Assembly: GCF_030413595.1 (NCBI RefSeq)
Contig: NZ_CP129238.1
Location: forward strand, 2,480,001 to 2,544,000
Source: Planococcus liqunii
GTDB taxonomy: Bacteria > Bacillota > Bacilli > Bacillales_A > Planococcaceae
Direction of reading: 5' to 3'
DNA: 64,000 nt
The notes under the pieces are model-generated. The model made no database searches. It was not told where the DNA came from and was given only the letters and a program-made list of their open reading frames with translations. This document shows positions 19,520 to 30,209 of the stretch, one piece after another (position 1 is the first letter of the stretch; every line of letters begins with the position of its first letter). Position numbers and translations under genes: made by a program.

Positions 19520-20064
19520 TTGTCCAGCTCCTCCACAATAATTTGATGGTTGGTGTAAACACATATATCTGCAGCCGTTTCCAAAGCCGCTTTCGCGATT
19601 TCTTTGGCTGTTAACTGGTCGCCTGAATACTTCTTCAAGGCTCTTCCGGCAGCAAGGGCAAAATTGCCGCCAGAACCGATTGCCAAAATTCCGTCATCCG
19701 GTTCGATGACTTCCCCGGTTCCTGCCACCAGTAAAAGTTCGTCTTTGTTCATGACAATCAGCATCGCTTCCAATTGGCGCAAAATCTTATCTCCGCGCCA
19801 CTGCTTGGCCAGTTCAACTGCAGCACGCTGCAAATTGCCGTTGTACTCCGTCAGTTTGCCTTCAAACATTTCGAAAAGAGTGAAAGCATCCGCAACGGAT
19901 CCTGCAAATCCGGTAAGTACTTGGCCATTGTATAATTTCCGGACTTTTCGCGCGGTGTGTTTCATGACCACTGCATTGCCGAAAGTGACTTGGCCGTCCC
20001 CGGCCATGGCACATTCGCCGTTATGCTTTACTGCAAATATTGTTGTTGCATGAAATTCCTGCAT
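19516..20064 (-). CDS. hslV: ATP-dependent protease peptidase subunit HslV/ClpQ
   Basis: Proteasome-like peptidase (182 residues) forming double hexamers capped by HslU. The core motifs are [43 protein letters not shown] and [17 protein letters not shown]. Of two in-frame ATGs I chose 20064: GGGAGG is eight bases from it but only two from the ATG at 20070. The product then begins MQEFHATT and has no serine after Met, whereas B. subtilis begins MSSFHATT with a proposed N-terminal serine nucleophile. Here the Thr of ATT is the likely nucleophile after pro-segment removal. Confidence 0.96.
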   Translation of the reverse strand: MQEFHATTIFAVKHNGECAMAGDGQVTFGNAVVMKHTARKVRKLYNGQVLTGFAGSVADAFTLFEMFEGKLTEYNGNLQRAAVELAKQWRGDKILRQLEAMLIVMNKDELLLVAGTGEVIEPDDGILAIGSGGNFALAAGRALKKYSGDQLTAKEIAKAALETAADICVYTNHQIIVEELDK

Positions 20065-20077
20065 ATACATGTCCTCC

Positions 20078-20971
20078 CTAGGCTCTTGGATGTGAATTTA
20101 AATAGGTTTTTCTCAAATGCTCTTTCGTTACATGCGTATATACTTGAGTCGAGCTCAAGTGCGAATGCCCAAGCAATTCCTGTACAGTCCGCATGTCAGC
20201 TCCGTTATTCAATAAATGAGTCGCAAATGTATGGCGGATCATATGGGGATAGATGGATGAGTTGACAGAAGCTTTTTTCATGCATTCGCTTAAAATGTGG
20301 CGAACCCCTCTGTCTGTCAGCTGTTCGCCACGGTTATTAACGAATAAGCCTTGATGGTCCTGCTTCTTCATCAATTTAGGACGAACTTCCTCGATATAAT
20401 GTTCCAATGCATCGTGGGCAAACTGGCCATACGGGATGTATCGTTCTTTCCGCCCTTTCCCCATCACTTTCACGATCTGCATTTGCCGGTCCAGATCCTG
20501 CATGCGGATGGAGACACACTCACTGACCCGCATGCCTGTGGCATACAGCAATTCCAGCAGTGCGGTGTTGCGGATCGACAATTTATCTTCGCCTTGCACG
20601 GACGCAAACAAAGCTTCCATTTCTTCTTCATAGAAAAATTGAGGAAGCCTTTCTTCTTTTTTCGGATGATACAACGAACGGAACGCCGCTTCATTTAAAG
20701 CAAATTCCCGGTTGCCGTATTTGAAAAATGAACGAATTGATGAGATTTTCCGGGAAATTGTCGTTCGCGACAATTTGGCTTCATAAAGTTGAGTCACATA
20801 ATTCCTGGCATGCAAGTATTCCACTTCTCGGATATCCTGCACATTTTCTTGATTCAGAAAAAGAAAAAAATCCTCCAAATCTTTCTCGTAATGGTGGACG
20901 GTGTGTTCAGAATAATTTTTTTCAAGTTGAATGTAAGCCATAAAAGATTTGAGCATTTCTTCTTTCTGCAT
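20078..20971 (-). CDS. xerC: Tyrosine recombinase XerC (CodV)
   Basis: Acts with XerD at dif to resolve chromosome dimers. 297 residues: N-terminal SAM-like DNA-binding domain (1-85) and catalytic domain with the R-K-H-R-H-Y set visible as [50 protein letters not shown] (final Tyr nucleophile). I chose ATG 20971, nine bases after AGGTGG; an in-frame GTG three codons earlier lies in the SD. The gene heads the xerC-hslV-hslU-codY operon, as in B. subtilis codVWXY. Confidence 0.94.
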   Translation of the reverse strand: MQKEEMLKSFMAYIQLEKNYSEHTVHHYEKDLEDFFLFLNQENVQDIREVEYLHARNYVTQLYEAKLSRTTISRKISSIRSFFKYGNREFALNEAAFRSLYHPKKEERLPQFFYEEEMEALFASVQGEDKLSIRNTALLELLYATGMRVSECVSIRMQDLDRQMQIVKVMGKGRKERYIPYGQFAHDALEHYIEEVRPKLMKKQDHQGLFVNNRGEQLTDRGVRHILSECMKKASVNSSIYPHMIRHTFATHLLNNGADMRTVQELLGHSHLSSTQVYTHVTKEHLRKTYLNSHPRA

Positions 20972-20992
20972 CCAATGCACCCACCTTTTTTT

Positions 20993-21033
20993 GCAAATAC
21001 AAAAGCCTCTAAATTATACCAACATTTAGAGGC
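20993..21033 (-). terminator. Intrinsic terminator of trmFO (contains the xerC promoter)
   Basis: GCCTCTAAAT / ATTTAGAGGC hairpin (21005-21033) followed on the minus strand by TTTTGTATTTG, directly after the trmFO stop. Its loop holds the -10 of the next promoter. Confidence 0.85.
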
Positions 21034-21042
21034 TTTTTTCAA
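21013..21042 (-). promoter_or_regulatory. xerC-hslVU-codY promoter embedded in the trmFO terminator
   Basis: Minus-strand TTGAAA (21037-21042), 18-base spacer, TATAAT (21013-21018), with TGG giving an extended -10. The -35 lies between the trmFO stop and the stem, the spacer covers one arm and the -10 sits in the loop. Confidence 0.7.
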
Positions 21043-21043
21043 A

Positions 21044-22354
21044 TTAAACAGTCACTGTATTCATATAATTGTGAATTGCAGCAAGCGCACGTTCAGCATG
21101 CTTTTCTGCACGCTCCTGCTTTGAACGGATGCGTTCGCCAAGATCCGGGAACAAACCGAAGTTCACATTCATCGGCTGGAAGTTCTTGCTGTCCGCTTCG
21201 GTAATGTAGCGGGCCATGCTGCCAAGAGCCGTTTCTGCCGGAAGCACAACCTGTTCTTCGCCCAATGCCAATTTCGCTGCATTGATGCCGGCAAGCAAGC
21301 CGCTTCCTGCTGATTCCACGTATCCTTCAACGCCCGTCATTTGGCCGGCAAAGAAAATATTCGGATTTGCTTTCAGCTGGTACGTCGGCTGCAAAACGCG
21401 CGGCGAGTTGATGAACGTATTGCGGTGCATCACTCCGTAACGCACGATTTCCACGTTTTCAAGTCCCGGAATCATGCGCAGCACTTCTTTTTGCGGTCCC
21501 CATTTCAAATGCGTCTGGAAGCCGACGATGTTATAAAGCGTACCTGCTGCATCGTCCTGTCGCAATTGCACGACTGCATAAGGGCGTTTTCCGGTCTTTG
21601 GATCTTCAAGGCCAACCGGTTTCATCGGACCGAATGTCAATGTCTTTTCGCCCCGCGCTGCCATGACTTCAATCGGCATACAGCCTTCAAAGTAAATTTC
21701 TTTCTCAAACTCTTTTAACGGCACCACTTCCGCTTCCACTAAAGCGGTACGGAAACGGTTGAATTCCTCTTCTGTCATCGGACAGTTCAAGTAAGCCGCT
21801 TCCCCTTTGTCATAACGGGATTTCAAGTAGACTTTGTCCATATCAATGCTGTCTTTTTCCACAATCGGAGCCGCTGCGTCGTAGAAGTACAGATATTCTT
21901 CACCGGTCAGTTCACGGATTTTCTCAGCTAGTGCCGGAGACGTCAACGGACCTGTTGCAATAATGGTGATGCCTTCCGGAATTTCCGTCACTTCTTCGTT
22001 GATGACTTCAACAAGCGGGTGATTGCGGACTTTGTCGGTTACCATACCGGCGAATTCATGGCGGTCTACTGCAAGCGCCCCTCCAGCCGGAACAGATGCG
22101 CGATCCGCAGATTCAATAATGACCGAGTTCAAATGGCGCATTTCTTCTTTGATGACGCCGACTGCATTCGTTAAAGAATTAGCGCGCAGCGAGTTGGAGC
22201 AAACCAGTTCGGCGAATTTGTCTGTATGGTGGGCTGGCGTCTGTTTGACCGGGCGCATTTCGTACAAGCGCACGTTGATGCCCCGTTTTGCCACTTGCCA
22301 TGCTGCTTCGCTTCCTGCAAGTCCAGCTCCGATAATGTTTACGTATTTTGTCAT
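21044..22354 (-). CDS. trmFO: Methylene-THF-dependent tRNA (uracil-54-C5)-methyltransferase TrmFO
   Basis: A folate- and FAD-dependent enzyme that makes ribothymidine 54 in the T loop of tRNA in most Firmicutes. 436 residues with the N-terminal FAD motif [31 protein letters not shown], the [13 protein letters not shown] segment with a conserved Cys (about 53), [18 protein letters not shown] with the second functional Cys, and a C-terminal [19 protein letters not shown]. Follows topA by 19 bases and shares its operon. Confidence 0.97.
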   Translation of the reverse strand: MTKYVNIIGAGLAGSEAAWQVAKRGINVRLYEMRPVKQTPAHHTDKFAELVCSNSLRANSLTNAVGVIKEEMRHLNSVIIESADRASVPAGGALAVDRHEFAGMVTDKVRNHPLVEVINEEVTEIPEGITIIATGPLTSPALAEKIRELTGEEYLYFYDAAAPIVEKDSIDMDKVYLKSRYDKGEAAYLNCPMTEEEFNRFRTALVEAEVVPLKEFEKEIYFEGCMPIEVMAARGEKTLTFGPMKPVGLEDPKTGKRPYAVVQLRQDDAAGTLYNIVGFQTHLKWGPQKEVLRMIPGLENVEIVRYGVMHRNTFINSPRVLQPTYQLKANPNIFFAGQMTGVEGYVESAGSGLLAGINAAKLALGEEQVVLPAETALGSMARYITEADSKNFQPMNVNFGLFPDLGERIRSKQERAEKHAERALAAIHNYMNTVTV

Positions 22355-22373
22355 GTTAAAACACCTCTATCAA

Positions 22374-24443
22374 TTATTGAACTTCTTCTTTGTAATCACA
22401 GTTTGTGCAGTTGATCTGCACGCCTTTTTTCACTTTCTTTTCTACAAGCAGCTGCGCACATTTCGGACACGGCCGCTCAATCGGTTTGTCCCATGACACA
22501 AAGTCACATTCCGGATAGCGTTCACAGCCATAGAAGATCCGGCGTTTCTTGCTTTTCCGTTCGACAATTTCGCCTTCTTTACAAGTTGGGCATGTCACGC
22601 CGATGTGTTTGACGATTGCTTTTGTATTGCGGCAGTCCGGGAAATTGCTGCACGCCATGAATTTGCCATAGCGGCCCAGTTTAAAGACCATCGGTGAACC
22701 ACATTGTTCACAATCTTCTCCGGCAGGCTCATCTTTGATCTGCACTTTTTCCATTTCTTCTTCTGCGACCCGGAGATCTTTTTCGAAATCCAGATAGAAC
22801 AAGTCGATAATGGCACGCCAGTCAATTTCCCCATCTTCTACGCTATCGAGGTCATTTTCCATTTTTGCAGTAAACTCGATATTCAAGATATCCGGGAAAA
22901 ATTCACTGACCAGACTATGGACGATTTCTCCCAGTTCGGTCGGGATAAAGCGCTTAGCATCCAACGCTACATAGCCGCGCTTCTGGATGGTATCCAGTGT
23001 TGGCGCATACGTTGACGGACGGCCTATGCCCAGTTCTTCGAGCGTACGGACCAAACGGGCTTCTGTAAAGCGCGGAGGCGGCTGTGTGAAATGCTGCTTC
23101 GGTTCAATGGCCACCGCTTTAACCGTATCACCTTCGGCCATTTCCGGCAAAATATTGTCTTTGTCTTCCGTTTGGTCGTCAGTTCCTTCAATATAAAGCT
23201 TCATAAAACCGGGAAACTTCACTTGTGAACCGTTGGCACGGAAAACAGCATCTCCGTTTTGGAGTTCTGCCATCACGGTGTCAAGCACAGCCGGCGACAT
23301 CTGGCTGGCAACAAAGCGGTCCCAGATCAGCTTATACAATCGGTACAGGTCACGGGATAGGATGCTCTTCACCGATTCCGGCGTCCGCAGCACGCTTGTG
23401 GGGCGAACCGCTTCGTGGGCATCCTGCGACTTGGCGGACTGCTTTGCAGCGGCTGCTTTTGTCACATAATCTTCGCCGTAATTACCCACAATAAAATCAA
23501 GTGCATCTTTTTTCGCGGTATCGGAGATGCGGGTGGAATCGGTACGCATGTACGTAATCAATCCCGTTATGCCTTCTTTGCCGATTTGAATGCCTTCGTA
23601 CAATTGCTGGGCAAGCATCATGGTCTTTTTAGCACGGAAATTTAATTTGCGGGCTGCCTCCTGCTGGAGGGAAGAAGTTGTAAAAGAAGGGGAAGGATTT
23701 CTCTTTCTTTCTTTTTTCACAACACGGTTTACCGAAAAGTCTTTGCCTTTCATCGATGCCATTACTGCTTTTACATCGCTTTCGTTTTGCAATTTGACCT
23801 TTTCATCTGCAGTTCCATAAAATTGTGCTTCAAATTTCTTTTTCGCTTTTTCAAATTCGCCTGTAATGGACCAGTATTCTTCCGGTTCGAAGTTTTTGAT
23901 CTCATTTTCCCGGTCGATGATCAAGCCGAGAGCAACCGACTGGACGCGCCCAGCCGACAAGCCTTTTTTTACTTTTTTCCAAAGCAGCGGACTGATGCTG
24001 TATCCGACCAGGCGATCGAGTATCCGCCGGGCTTGCTGGGCATCAACTAAATCCATGTCAATTTTCCGCGGGTGTTTAAATGATTCTTTAATGGCGTCTT
24101 TTGTAATCTCGTTGAACACGACTCGGCATTCAGTGCTTTGGTCAACGCCGAGGGCATTGGCCAAATGCCAAGCAATTGCTTCCCCTTCGCGATCCGGGTC
24201 AGCTGCGAGAAAGACTTTCTTCGCTTTTTTCGCTTCTTTTTTTAAGTCTTGTAAAATTGGGCCTTTGCCTCTGATGGTGATATAACGGGGTTCGTAGTTA
24301 TTTTCAACATCCACACCCATTTGGCTGCGGGGCAAATCCCGCAAATGCCCAAGAGATGCACGGACTTTGTACTTTTTCCCTAAATATCGTTCAATTGTTT
24401 TCGCCTTGGCAGGCGATTCAACAATTACCAAATAATCCGACAT
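22374..24443 (-). CDS. topA: DNA topoisomerase I (type IA)
   Basis: Relaxes negative supercoils. 689 residues: N-terminal TOPRIM ([18 protein letters not shown]; acidic [14 protein letters not shown] near 80), the active-site region with [14 protein letters not shown] containing the catalytic Tyr (about 295-308), and three C-terminal zinc ribbons with the Cys sets CEQCGSPM...C, CPTCKEGE...CERYPEC and CPKCAQ...CTNC. Such a triple-finger tail is typical of Bacillus TopA. The 100-base gap to dprA (24444-24544) holds no gene; weak promoter-like hexamers (TTGCAT/TACATT and TTGCAA/TATTTT on minus) are present. Confidence 0.98.
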   Translation of the reverse strand: MSDYLVIVESPAKAKTIERYLGKKYKVRASLGHLRDLPRSQMGVDVENNYEPRYITIRGKGPILQDLKKEAKKAKKVFLAADPDREGEAIAWHLANALGVDQSTECRVVFNEITKDAIKESFKHPRKIDMDLVDAQQARRILDRLVGYSISPLLWKKVKKGLSAGRVQSVALGLIIDRENEIKNFEPEEYWSITGEFEKAKKKFEAQFYGTADEKVKLQNESDVKAVMASMKGKDFSVNRVVKKERKRNPSPSFTTSSLQQEAARKLNFRAKKTMMLAQQLYEGIQIGKEGITGLITYMRTDSTRISDTAKKDALDFIVGNYGEDYVTKAAAAKQSAKSQDAHEAVRPTSVLRTPESVKSILSRDLYRLYKLIWDRFVASQMSPAVLDTVMAELQNGDAVFRANGSQVKFPGFMKLYIEGTDDQTEDKDNILPEMAEGDTVKAVAIEPKQHFTQPPPRFTEARLVRTLEELGIGRPSTYAPTLDTIQKRGYVALDAKRFIPTELGEIVHSLVSEFFPDILNIEFTAKMENDLDSVEDGEIDWRAIIDLFYLDFEKDLRVAEEEMEKVQIKDEPAGEDCEQCGSPMVFKLGRYGKFMACSNFPDCRNTKAIVKHIGVTCPTCKEGEIVERKSKKRRIFYGCERYPECDFVSWDKPIERPCPKCAQLLVEKKVKKGVQINCTNCDYKEEVQ

Positions 24444-24544
24444 GAATATTCCTCCTCATAGAGGTTTCTTAAAATATATAAAAGAATTACCTGTTGCAAA
24501 ATGTATAACAGTTTTTAGCGGAATGCAAGGCTTTTCATTTGCCG

Positions 24545-25441
24545 CTAATCATTTTTCCCAATTAATTGCCTGTATTCCTCAAGAATATGACTGCCTTTCC
24601 AGACAGGTTTTGCGCCTTCTGCAATCAATTTATGCGGCCCGGCAGACAAGTCGGAAAATATATTTCCCGGAACAGCAAAAATATCTTTTCCGTGGTCCAA
24701 AGCGTGTTCCACCGTGCTCAAAGTACCGCTTTTCACTTTCGCTTCCGTCACGAGGACGCCTTGCGACAACCCGCTGATAATGCGGTTTCGCATAGGGAAA
24801 TTCCAGCGCTTCGGCTGCATATAAGGCGGATATTCGGTTATGGATAAATATTTTTCTTCTATTATATTATGCAAGCCGGCGTTTTCTTTCGGATACGGAT
24901 GCATAAAGCCGCTGCCAGTCACAGCGATGGTCTGCCCGCCGAGCTCAATTGCCGCTGCGTGTGCCATTGCATCTGCCCCTTTAGCCAGACCGCTGATAAT
25001 GACAATATTTTGCTCAATTAAAGAAGGCAACAACGCATGGATGGCTTGCCGAGAATAAGGAGAAGCATTCCGAGAGCCGATGACTGCTATTTTTTCGGAG
25101 GCCAGCAGCAATTCGGTCCGGCCCTTCGCATACAGGACGGCCGGCGGATCGATCAGCTCCATAAGGGAGTCGGGGTAGTGTGGGTGGCGATAAGATATGG
25201 GGGTTATCTTATGTTTTGCGTAAACTTCGCAAAATGGAGTCCTTAAGGCTTCCAGGTAGGCGTTCTTTAACTGGTTTGCCTGGGCAAACTGCATTTCCAG
25301 ACGGCTTGCTAGTTCAGACGGCCTTTGAGCTGCCAGCCTTTCCAGTTCCGGATCGTCGAACATCAATCGCCGCAGCCGGTTCAACGGTTTTGGGTAAACG
25401 TAATGCAAAGCCAGGAGCCGCTGCAAGTAATCATCTTTCAT
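24545..25441 (-). CDS. dprA: DNA-processing protein DprA (Smf)
   Basis: Loads RecA onto incoming single-stranded DNA during natural transformation and protects it. 298 residues: N-terminal helical region, then a Rossmann-like fold with IAVIGSRNASPYS (about 115-127), IISGLAKGADAMAHAAA, TIAVTGSGFMHPYP and FPMRNRIISGLSQGVLVTEA. ATG 25441 is six bases after AGGAGG; ATG 25444 is a close alternative. The sucD terminator ends only about 20 bases upstream, leaving little room for an independent promoter. Presence of dprA alone does not prove competence. Confidence 0.95.
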   Translation of the reverse strand: MKDDYLQRLLALHYVYPKPLNRLRRLMFDDPELERLAAQRPSELASRLEMQFAQANQLKNAYLEALRTPFCEVYAKHKITPISYRHPHYPDSLMELIDPPAVLYAKGRTELLLASEKIAVIGSRNASPYSRQAIHALLPSLIEQNIVIISGLAKGADAMAHAAAIELGGQTIAVTGSGFMHPYPKENAGLHNIIEEKYLSITEYPPYMQPKRWNFPMRNRIISGLSQGVLVTEAKVKSGTLSTVEHALDHGKDIFAVPGNIFSDLSAGPHKLIAEGAKPVWKGSHILEEYRQLIGKND

Positions 25442-25461
25442 CATATTCCTCCTTTTTTTAA

Positions 25462-25496
25462 ACAAAAATAAGGCGCATCAGCAAGATGCGCCTTAT
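25462..25496 (-). terminator. Intrinsic terminator of sucD
   Basis: Perfect 12-bp stem ATAAGGCGCATC / GATGCGCCTTAT (25468-25496) with a five-base loop, then TTTTTG on the minus strand, eight bases past the sucD stop. Confidence 0.93.
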
Positions 25497-25504
25497 CTTT
25501 TATA

Positions 25505-26407
25505 TTAATGCGTTTTACACTTGTCGTACAAGCCTTTTTCTCTGATTACTCGGATTAAAGTCTCGCCGATAACGGAAGGAGTTTCTGCAACTTCGATTCC
25601 AGCAGCGTTCATTGCTTTGATCTTGTCTGCAGCTGTCCCTTTACCGCCAGAAATGATCGCACCGGCATGGCCCATACGTTTTCCTTCTGGTGCAGTTTGT
25701 CCGCCGATAAAGCCGACAACCGGTTTTGTCATGTTTTCTTGGATCCATGCAGCAGCTTCTTCTTCAGCTGTTCCGCCGATTTCACCAATCATAACGACCG
25801 CATAAGTATCTTCGTCTTCGTTGAAAGCTTTCAGTACATCGATGAAGTTTGTTCCGTTAACCGGGTCTCCACCAATACCAACAGCTGTAGACTGGCCAAT
25901 GCCTTCTTCAGACAATTGGTGAGTCGCTTCATACGTCAACGTACCAGAGCGGGAAACTACGCCGACATGGCCTTTTTTATGGATGTAGCCAGGCATGATG
26001 CCAATTTTACATTCGTCAGGCGTGATAACTCCTGGGCAGTTTGGTCCGACCAGGCGGGTTTTCTTGCCTTCCATGTAGCGCTTCACTTTTACCATATCCA
26101 ATACCGGAATATGTTCAGTGATGCAAATTGCCATATCAAGATCAGCATCAACCGCTTCAAGAATTGCATCTGCAGCGAAAGGAGCTGGTACATAAATTAC
26201 CGATACGTTTGCTCCTGTAGCTTTAACAGCGTCTTCAACTGTATTGAATACAGGTACGCCTTCAACTTCAGTGCCGCCCTTGCCAGGTGTTACCCCAGCA
26301 ACGATTTTAGTTCCGTATTCGAGCATTTGCTTTGTATGGAAAAGGGCAGTTGACCCTGTAATCCCTTGTACAAGCACTTTTGTGTCTTTGTTAATATATA
26401 CACTCAT
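25505..26407 (-). CDS. sucD: Succinyl-CoA synthetase alpha subunit
   Basis: With SucC interconverts succinyl-CoA and succinate with substrate-level ATP/GTP formation in the TCA cycle. 300 residues: CoA-binding Rossmann domain ([32 protein letters not shown]), [20 protein letters not shown], and the phospho-histidine segment [16 protein letters not shown] (about 240-255; active His). Adjacent to sucC by 18 bases. Confidence 0.98.
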   Translation of the reverse strand: MSVYINKDTKVLVQGITGSTALFHTKQMLEYGTKIVAGVTPGKGGTEVEGVPVFNTVEDAVKATGANVSVIYVPAPFAADAILEAVDADLDMAICITEHIPVLDMVKVKRYMEGKKTRLVGPNCPGVITPDECKIGIMPGYIHKKGHVGVVSRSGTLTYEATHQLSEEGIGQSTAVGIGGDPVNGTNFIDVLKAFNEDEDTYAVVMIGEIGGTAEEEAAAWIQENMTKPVVGFIGGQTAPEGKRMGHAGAIISGGKGTAADKIKAMNAAGIEVAETPSVIGETLIRVIREKGLYDKCKTH

Positions 26408-26425
26408 TTTTGTCCCTGCCCTTCT

Positions 26426-27586
26426 TTAGCCTACAAGTTCTACAATCTTTTTAGCGCCATCAGCCATTGTGCCGGCTGCGACAATATCAAGACCTGATTC
26501 GTTAAGCAGTTTTTTGCCCAGTTCTACGTTTGTTCCTTCAAGGCGCACAACTAGAGGCACATTCAAGCTAACTTCTTTAGCAGCTTGGATAACGCCTTCT
26601 GCGATGATGTCGCACTTCATGATACCGCCGAAAATGTTAACGAAAATTCCTTTTACATTCTTGTCAGAAAGAATGATTTTGAAAGCTTCCGTTACTTTCT
26701 CAGCAGTGGCACCGCCCCCAACGTCAAGGAAGTTAGCGGGTGTTCCGCCGTAGTAGTTGATGGTATCCATCGTTGCCATCGCAAGTCCAGCACCGTTAAC
26801 CATACAGCCGATATTTCCGTCTAGGGAAATATAGCTCAAGTCATATTTTGAAGCTTCGATTTCTTTTGCATCTTCTTCGTCGTAATCGCGCATTTCCATA
26901 ATGTTCTGGTGGCGGTATAAAGCGTTTGCATCGAAATTGAATTTCGCATCCAATGCCACTACTTGTCCATCTCCAGTCACTACTAGCGGGTTGATCTCAA
27001 CGATGGCAGCATCTGTATCAACGTAAGCCTGGTAAAGGCCCAGCATCAATTTAGCTGCTTTGTTGACAAGTTTCGCCGGGATGTTCATGTTGAATGCCAT
27101 ACGGCGGGCCTGGAAGCCAGTCAAGCCGACAACCGGGTCGATTTCTTCATAGAAAAGGCGCTCCGGATTGTTTGCTGCCACTTCCTCGATGTCCATTCCG
27201 CCTTCTTCTGAACCCATAAGAGTTACACGAGAAGTTTCGCGGTCAAGCACCAAACCTAAGTAGTATTCCTTCTGGATGTCGCTTCCCGCTTCTACGTACA
27301 AGCGTTTCACTTCTTTTCCTTCCGGACCTGTTTGATGAGTTACAAGCACTTTGCCAAGCAATTCTTTCGCAATTGTGCGCACTTCATCCAAGTTTTTCGC
27401 AAGTTTGACTCCGCCTGCTTTGCCGCGGCCACCTGCGTGGATTTGGGCTTTTACCACAACAACATCAGTACCTAGTTCTTTAGCCGCTTTCACTGCTTCT
27501 TCTGGAGAAAAAGCTACATGGCCTTCAGGAACTGCTACTCCATATTGTTTAAGGATTTGTTTTCCCTGATATTCATGGATATTCAT
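26426..27586 (-). CDS. sucC: Succinyl-CoA synthetase beta subunit
   Basis: Provides the nucleotide-binding half of the enzyme. 386 residues: ATP-grasp domain at the N-terminus ([37 protein letters not shown]) and C-terminal flavodoxin-like domain ([38 protein letters not shown]). ATG 27586 follows a GGAGG. In B. subtilis the sucCD operon sits after rnhB-ylqG-ylqH; here rnhB is the direct neighbour. Confidence 0.98.
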   Translation of the reverse strand: MNIHEYQGKQILKQYGVAVPEGHVAFSPEEAVKAAKELGTDVVVVKAQIHAGGRGKAGGVKLAKNLDEVRTIAKELLGKVLVTHQTGPEGKEVKRLYVEAGSDIQKEYYLGLVLDRETSRVTLMGSEEGGMDIEEVAANNPERLFYEEIDPVVGLTGFQARRMAFNMNIPAKLVNKAAKLMLGLYQAYVDTDAAIVEINPLVVTGDGQVVALDAKFNFDANALYRHQNIMEMRDYDEEDAKEIEASKYDLSYISLDGNIGCMVNGAGLAMATMDTINYYGGTPANFLDVGGGATAEKVTEAFKIILSDKNVKGIFVNIFGGIMKCDIIAEGVIQAAKEVSLNVPLVVRLEGTNVELGKKLLNESGLDIVAAGTMADGAKKIVELVG

Positions 27587-27634
27587 CTGTCATCCTCCAA
27601 TCAAACATCTTGTTCTTTATGTAGTGCCTTTATC

Positions 27635-27663
27635 ATTGTATTAAAGTTGTTCCAAAATGTCCA
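27635..27663 (-). promoter_or_regulatory. Promoter of sucCD
   Basis: Minus-strand TGGACA (27658-27663), 17-base spacer, TACAAT (27635-27640): each hexamer has five of six consensus bases. Transcription would start about 42 bases upstream of the sucC ATG. Confidence 0.75.
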
Positions 27664-27707
27664 CAGTTGACGGCTATCCTGTAAAAAACTTCAGACTTCT
27701 GCCAAGC

Positions 27708-28499
27708 TTAGGAGTCCAGTCTCAAAGAAAGCGGCGGCTCAACCATCGATTTTACAGGTTCGAACGTCTTCCGGTGAATCGGGCACGGACCATTTTCCTC
27801 CAGCGCAATCAAATGCTCTTTCGTTCCGTACCCGGCATGCTTCTCGAAACCGTAAGCCGGATATTCCGATGCGTACGCCGCCATAATGGCGTCCCGGCCG
27901 GTTTTTGCTAAAATCGATGCGGCCGCGATGCACAGGCTTTTGGCATCCCCTTTAATAATCGATTCACAATGGATTCCCGCATCCAGCTGCATGGCATCTG
28001 CCAGAATAACATCAGGTCTTGGATTCAGCTGCAGCGCTGCTTGGGTCATCGAGCTTCTCGTGGCCTGATAAATGTTTTGGGCATCAATTTCTTCCGGCGG
28101 CTGGATGTGCACAGCGTAACTGACGGCGATTTCTTTGATGAGCGCAGCATACTGATCGCGCTTGGCTTTTGACAACTTTTTGGAATCATCCAAGCCGGTT
28201 AAAACGGAACAATCTTCAGGCAATATCACAGCGGCCGTTACAACCGGACCTGCCAGCGGCCCTCGCCCCGCTTCGTCTATGCCGCAGACAAGATCTTCCC
28301 GGTTCTCTTTAAAAGAAGCGTCGAACTCAATTTTTTGATCATGGGCGTGCTGCTGCTTGTCGCGCAGATTTTTTTTGCGCTGCCAGCCCGCCAGTGCCGC
28401 TTGGACATTTTTCCGTGGATCTTGACGGATATCGTCCATCCATGTCTCCCAGTCAACGGTTTCTGCCAGTCGTTCTTTGACTTCTCCAATTTTCATCAT
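27708..28499 (-). CDS. rnhB: Ribonuclease HII
   Basis: Cleaves RNA in RNA-DNA hybrids and starts repair of single misinserted ribonucleotides. 263 residues: an N-terminal extension of about 70 residues as in Bacillus RNase HII, then the catalytic core with CGIDEAGRGPLAGPVV (metal-binding DE, about 73-88), LDDSKKLSKAKR, VILADAMQLD and IIKGDAKSLCIAAASILAK. Two adjacent ATGs (28499, 28496) are possible starts. The gap to sucC contains the sucC promoter but no clear rnhB terminator. Confidence 0.96.
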   Translation of the reverse strand: MMKIGEVKERLAETVDWETWMDDIRQDPRKNVQAALAGWQRKKNLRDKQQHAHDQKIEFDASFKENREDLVCGIDEAGRGPLAGPVVTAAVILPEDCSVLTGLDDSKKLSKAKRDQYAALIKEIAVSYAVHIQPPEEIDAQNIYQATRSSMTQAALQLNPRPDVILADAMQLDAGIHCESIIKGDAKSLCIAAASILAKTGRDAIMAAYASEYPAYGFEKHAGYGTKEHLIALEENGPCPIHRKTFEPVKSMVEPPLSLRLDS

Positions 28500-28519
28500 G
28501 CTTTCATCCCTTTTCTTTT

Positions 28520-28560
28520 GTAAAATAAAAAGGCTGGACTCAATCGCTTGAGCCAGCCTT
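28520..28560 (-). terminator. Intrinsic terminator of rbgA
   Basis: AAGGCTGG / CCAGCCTT stem continued by CTCAA/TTGAG around a TCGC loop, followed on minus by TTTATTTTAC. It separates rbgA from rnhB. Confidence 0.88.
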
Positions 28561-28565
28561 TTCCC

Positions 28566-29432
28566 TCAATCTTCCTCGACAATCATTTCATCATAATAGT
28601 CAAAAGTGACACGGCCAAGGTATTGATTCCGGATATCGCGGACAATGGCTTCAGCCGTCATATCGTAATCAATTTCTCCGCCCGGCAAAACAAAACTTCG
28701 TCTCTTGGCTATGATTTCAAATGCAACAGCGACATCTTCATCCACTTGTTCAATGCCGTAGCGTTCTTTTAAACGTTCCGGATAGCGTTCTTCCAGGAAC
28801 TTCAAAGCATAAATCGCCAGTTCCTGCATCTGGATGACCGAGTCTTTGATCGCTCCGGTAACAGCCAGTTTAAAGCCGGTTTCCGGATCTTCAAATTTCG
28901 GCCACAGAATGCCCGGCGTATCCAGCAGTTCGATTTCTTTGCCTACTTTGATCCACTGCTGCGCTTTTGTTACACCCGGCATATTGCCGGTTTTCGCGAG
29001 GCTTTTCTTGGAAAGGCGGTTAATGAGCGTGGATTTGCCGACGTTCGGGATTCCGACGATCATGGCACGGATTGCCCGTGGTTTGATCCCTTTGGCAATC
29101 ATCCGGTCCCATTTTTCCGCCAATATTTCTTTCGATGTTCTAGTTACTAATTGCAGACCTCTTCCATCCAGGGAATTGATTGCAACTGCGCGGGTTCCTT
29201 GCTCTTCAAAATAACGAATCCATTTTTTCGTTTCAACTTCATCGGCCATATCCATTTTGTTTAAAATGATTAAACGCGGTTTTTGCTGAATCACTTGATC
29301 AATCATTGGATTTCGTGAAGATAAAGGTAACCGGGCATCCACGAGTTCGAAAATGATATCCACCAATTTCAGTTTTTCAGTAACTTCTCTTCTCGCTTTT
29401 GCCATATGCCCTGGAAACCATTGTATCGTCAT
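28566..29432 (-). CDS. rbgA: 50S ribosome biogenesis GTPase RbgA (YlqF)
   Basis: A GTPase needed for a late step of 50S assembly (uL16 incorporation in B. subtilis). 288 residues with circularly permuted GTPase motifs: G4 NKMDMAD (about 58-64) precedes G1 [16 protein letters not shown] (about 122-137), followed by G3 DTPGILWP (about 177-184). The N-terminal [12 protein letters not shown] is diagnostic. The C-terminal domain (from about 200) is the ANTAR-like RNA-binding part. Downstream of lepB by 11 bases. Confidence 0.97.
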   Translation of the reverse strand: MTIQWFPGHMAKARREVTEKLKLVDIIFELVDARLPLSSRNPMIDQVIQQKPRLIILNKMDMADEVETKKWIRYFEEQGTRAVAINSLDGRGLQLVTRTSKEILAEKWDRMIAKGIKPRAIRAMIVGIPNVGKSTLINRLSKKSLAKTGNMPGVTKAQQWIKVGKEIELLDTPGILWPKFEDPETGFKLAVTGAIKDSVIQMQELAIYALKFLEERYPERLKERYGIEQVDEDVAVAFEIIAKRRSFVLPGGEIDYDMTAEAIVRDIRNQYLGRVTFDYYDEMIVEED

Positions 29433-29443
29433 AAAAACACTCC

Positions 29444-30001
29444 TTAGTTAACGACTCCCGCTTCCGGCATCGGCCAGAACACAAAATTGGTGCTGCCGAT
29501 GACTTCTTCCATCGGCACTAAGCCAATGTGGCGGCTGTCTTTGCTGGCTCTCCGGTTGTCGCCCATTACAAATACATAACCTTCCGGGATCGTACTTTCA
29601 TTGGTTCTTTCTTCTAATGTAAAATCTTCTGTCAACGTTCCGGTAATGCCTTGTTTATAGGCATCCAAATAGGGTTCTTCCACCGCTTCGCCGTTTATAT
29701 AAAGCTGATCGTTTTCGTATGCCAGATGATCTCCCGGCAAACCGATGATCCGCTTAATATAGTCTTTTTCTTCAGGTGCATGAAAAACAATAATATCAAA
29801 TCGATCAGGATCCCCGACAGTATAGCCTATTTTGTTAACGATCATGCGGTCGCCGTGCTCAAGAGTCGGCATCATCGATTCACCGTCAACGACAATTGGC
29901 GTGAAAAAGAAAAATCGTATAATTGCAGCAAGCCCAAATGCAATCAGTAGAGCCTTAGACCATTCCCATACTTCATTTTTTTTCTTCACTTCAGGTTCCA
30001 T
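29444..30001 (-). CDS. lepB: Type I signal peptidase
   Basis: Removes signal peptides from secreted proteins at the outer face of the membrane. 185 residues with one N-terminal membrane anchor ([17 protein letters not shown]), the catalytic Ser in [10 protein letters not shown], the general-base Lys in [12 protein letters not shown] and the C-terminal [14 protein letters not shown] box; this is the SipS/SipT class. ATG 30001 (MEPEVKKKN) lies eight bases after GGGAGG; an ATG nine codons upstream contains that SD and is less likely. It sits between rplS and rbgA, a place empty in B. subtilis. Confidence 0.95.
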   Translation of the reverse strand: MEPEVKKKNEVWEWSKALLIAFGLAAIIRFFFFTPIVVDGESMMPTLEHGDRMIVNKIGYTVGDPDRFDIIVFHAPEEKDYIKRIIGLPGDHLAYENDQLYINGEAVEEPYLDAYKQGITGTLTEDFTLEERTNESTIPEGYVFVMGDNRRASKDSRHIGLVPMEEVIGSTNFVFWPMPEAGVVN

Positions 30002-30031
30002 ACCGTGTTCCTCCCTAAACTTTCTCATCTA

Positions 30032-30060
30032 ATTGTACAAGGATTCCCTCTTTTTAGCAA
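30032..30060 (-). promoter_or_regulatory. Promoter of lepB-rbgA
   Basis: Minus-strand TTGCTA (30055-30060), 17-base spacer, TACAAT (30032-30037), about 25 bases upstream of the chosen lepB start. Confidence 0.65.
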
Positions 30061-30209
30061 AGAAAAGCGGAAGCGGCTATACACACTCCCCCTTCAAACC
30101 GAAAAGGCTGCAGCCTTCTCCAGACGAGCAGTTGAGCAGCATTGCGAAATTTTGTATACCCACCAGAAGACTTCAATAGCCGAGCTTTTAAAATGCTCGC
30201 AATTGCCAG
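30061..30209. other. Non-coding palindrome-rich gap between rplS and lepB
   Basis: No gene is seen. The segment contains a perfect 14-base palindrome (AAGGCTGCAGCCTT), a near-palindrome GAGCTTTTAAAATGCTC and an AAAAGCGGAAGCGGC stretch resembling the ends of the 137-bp element at 40136. It may be a decayed extragenic repeat. Confidence 0.4.
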
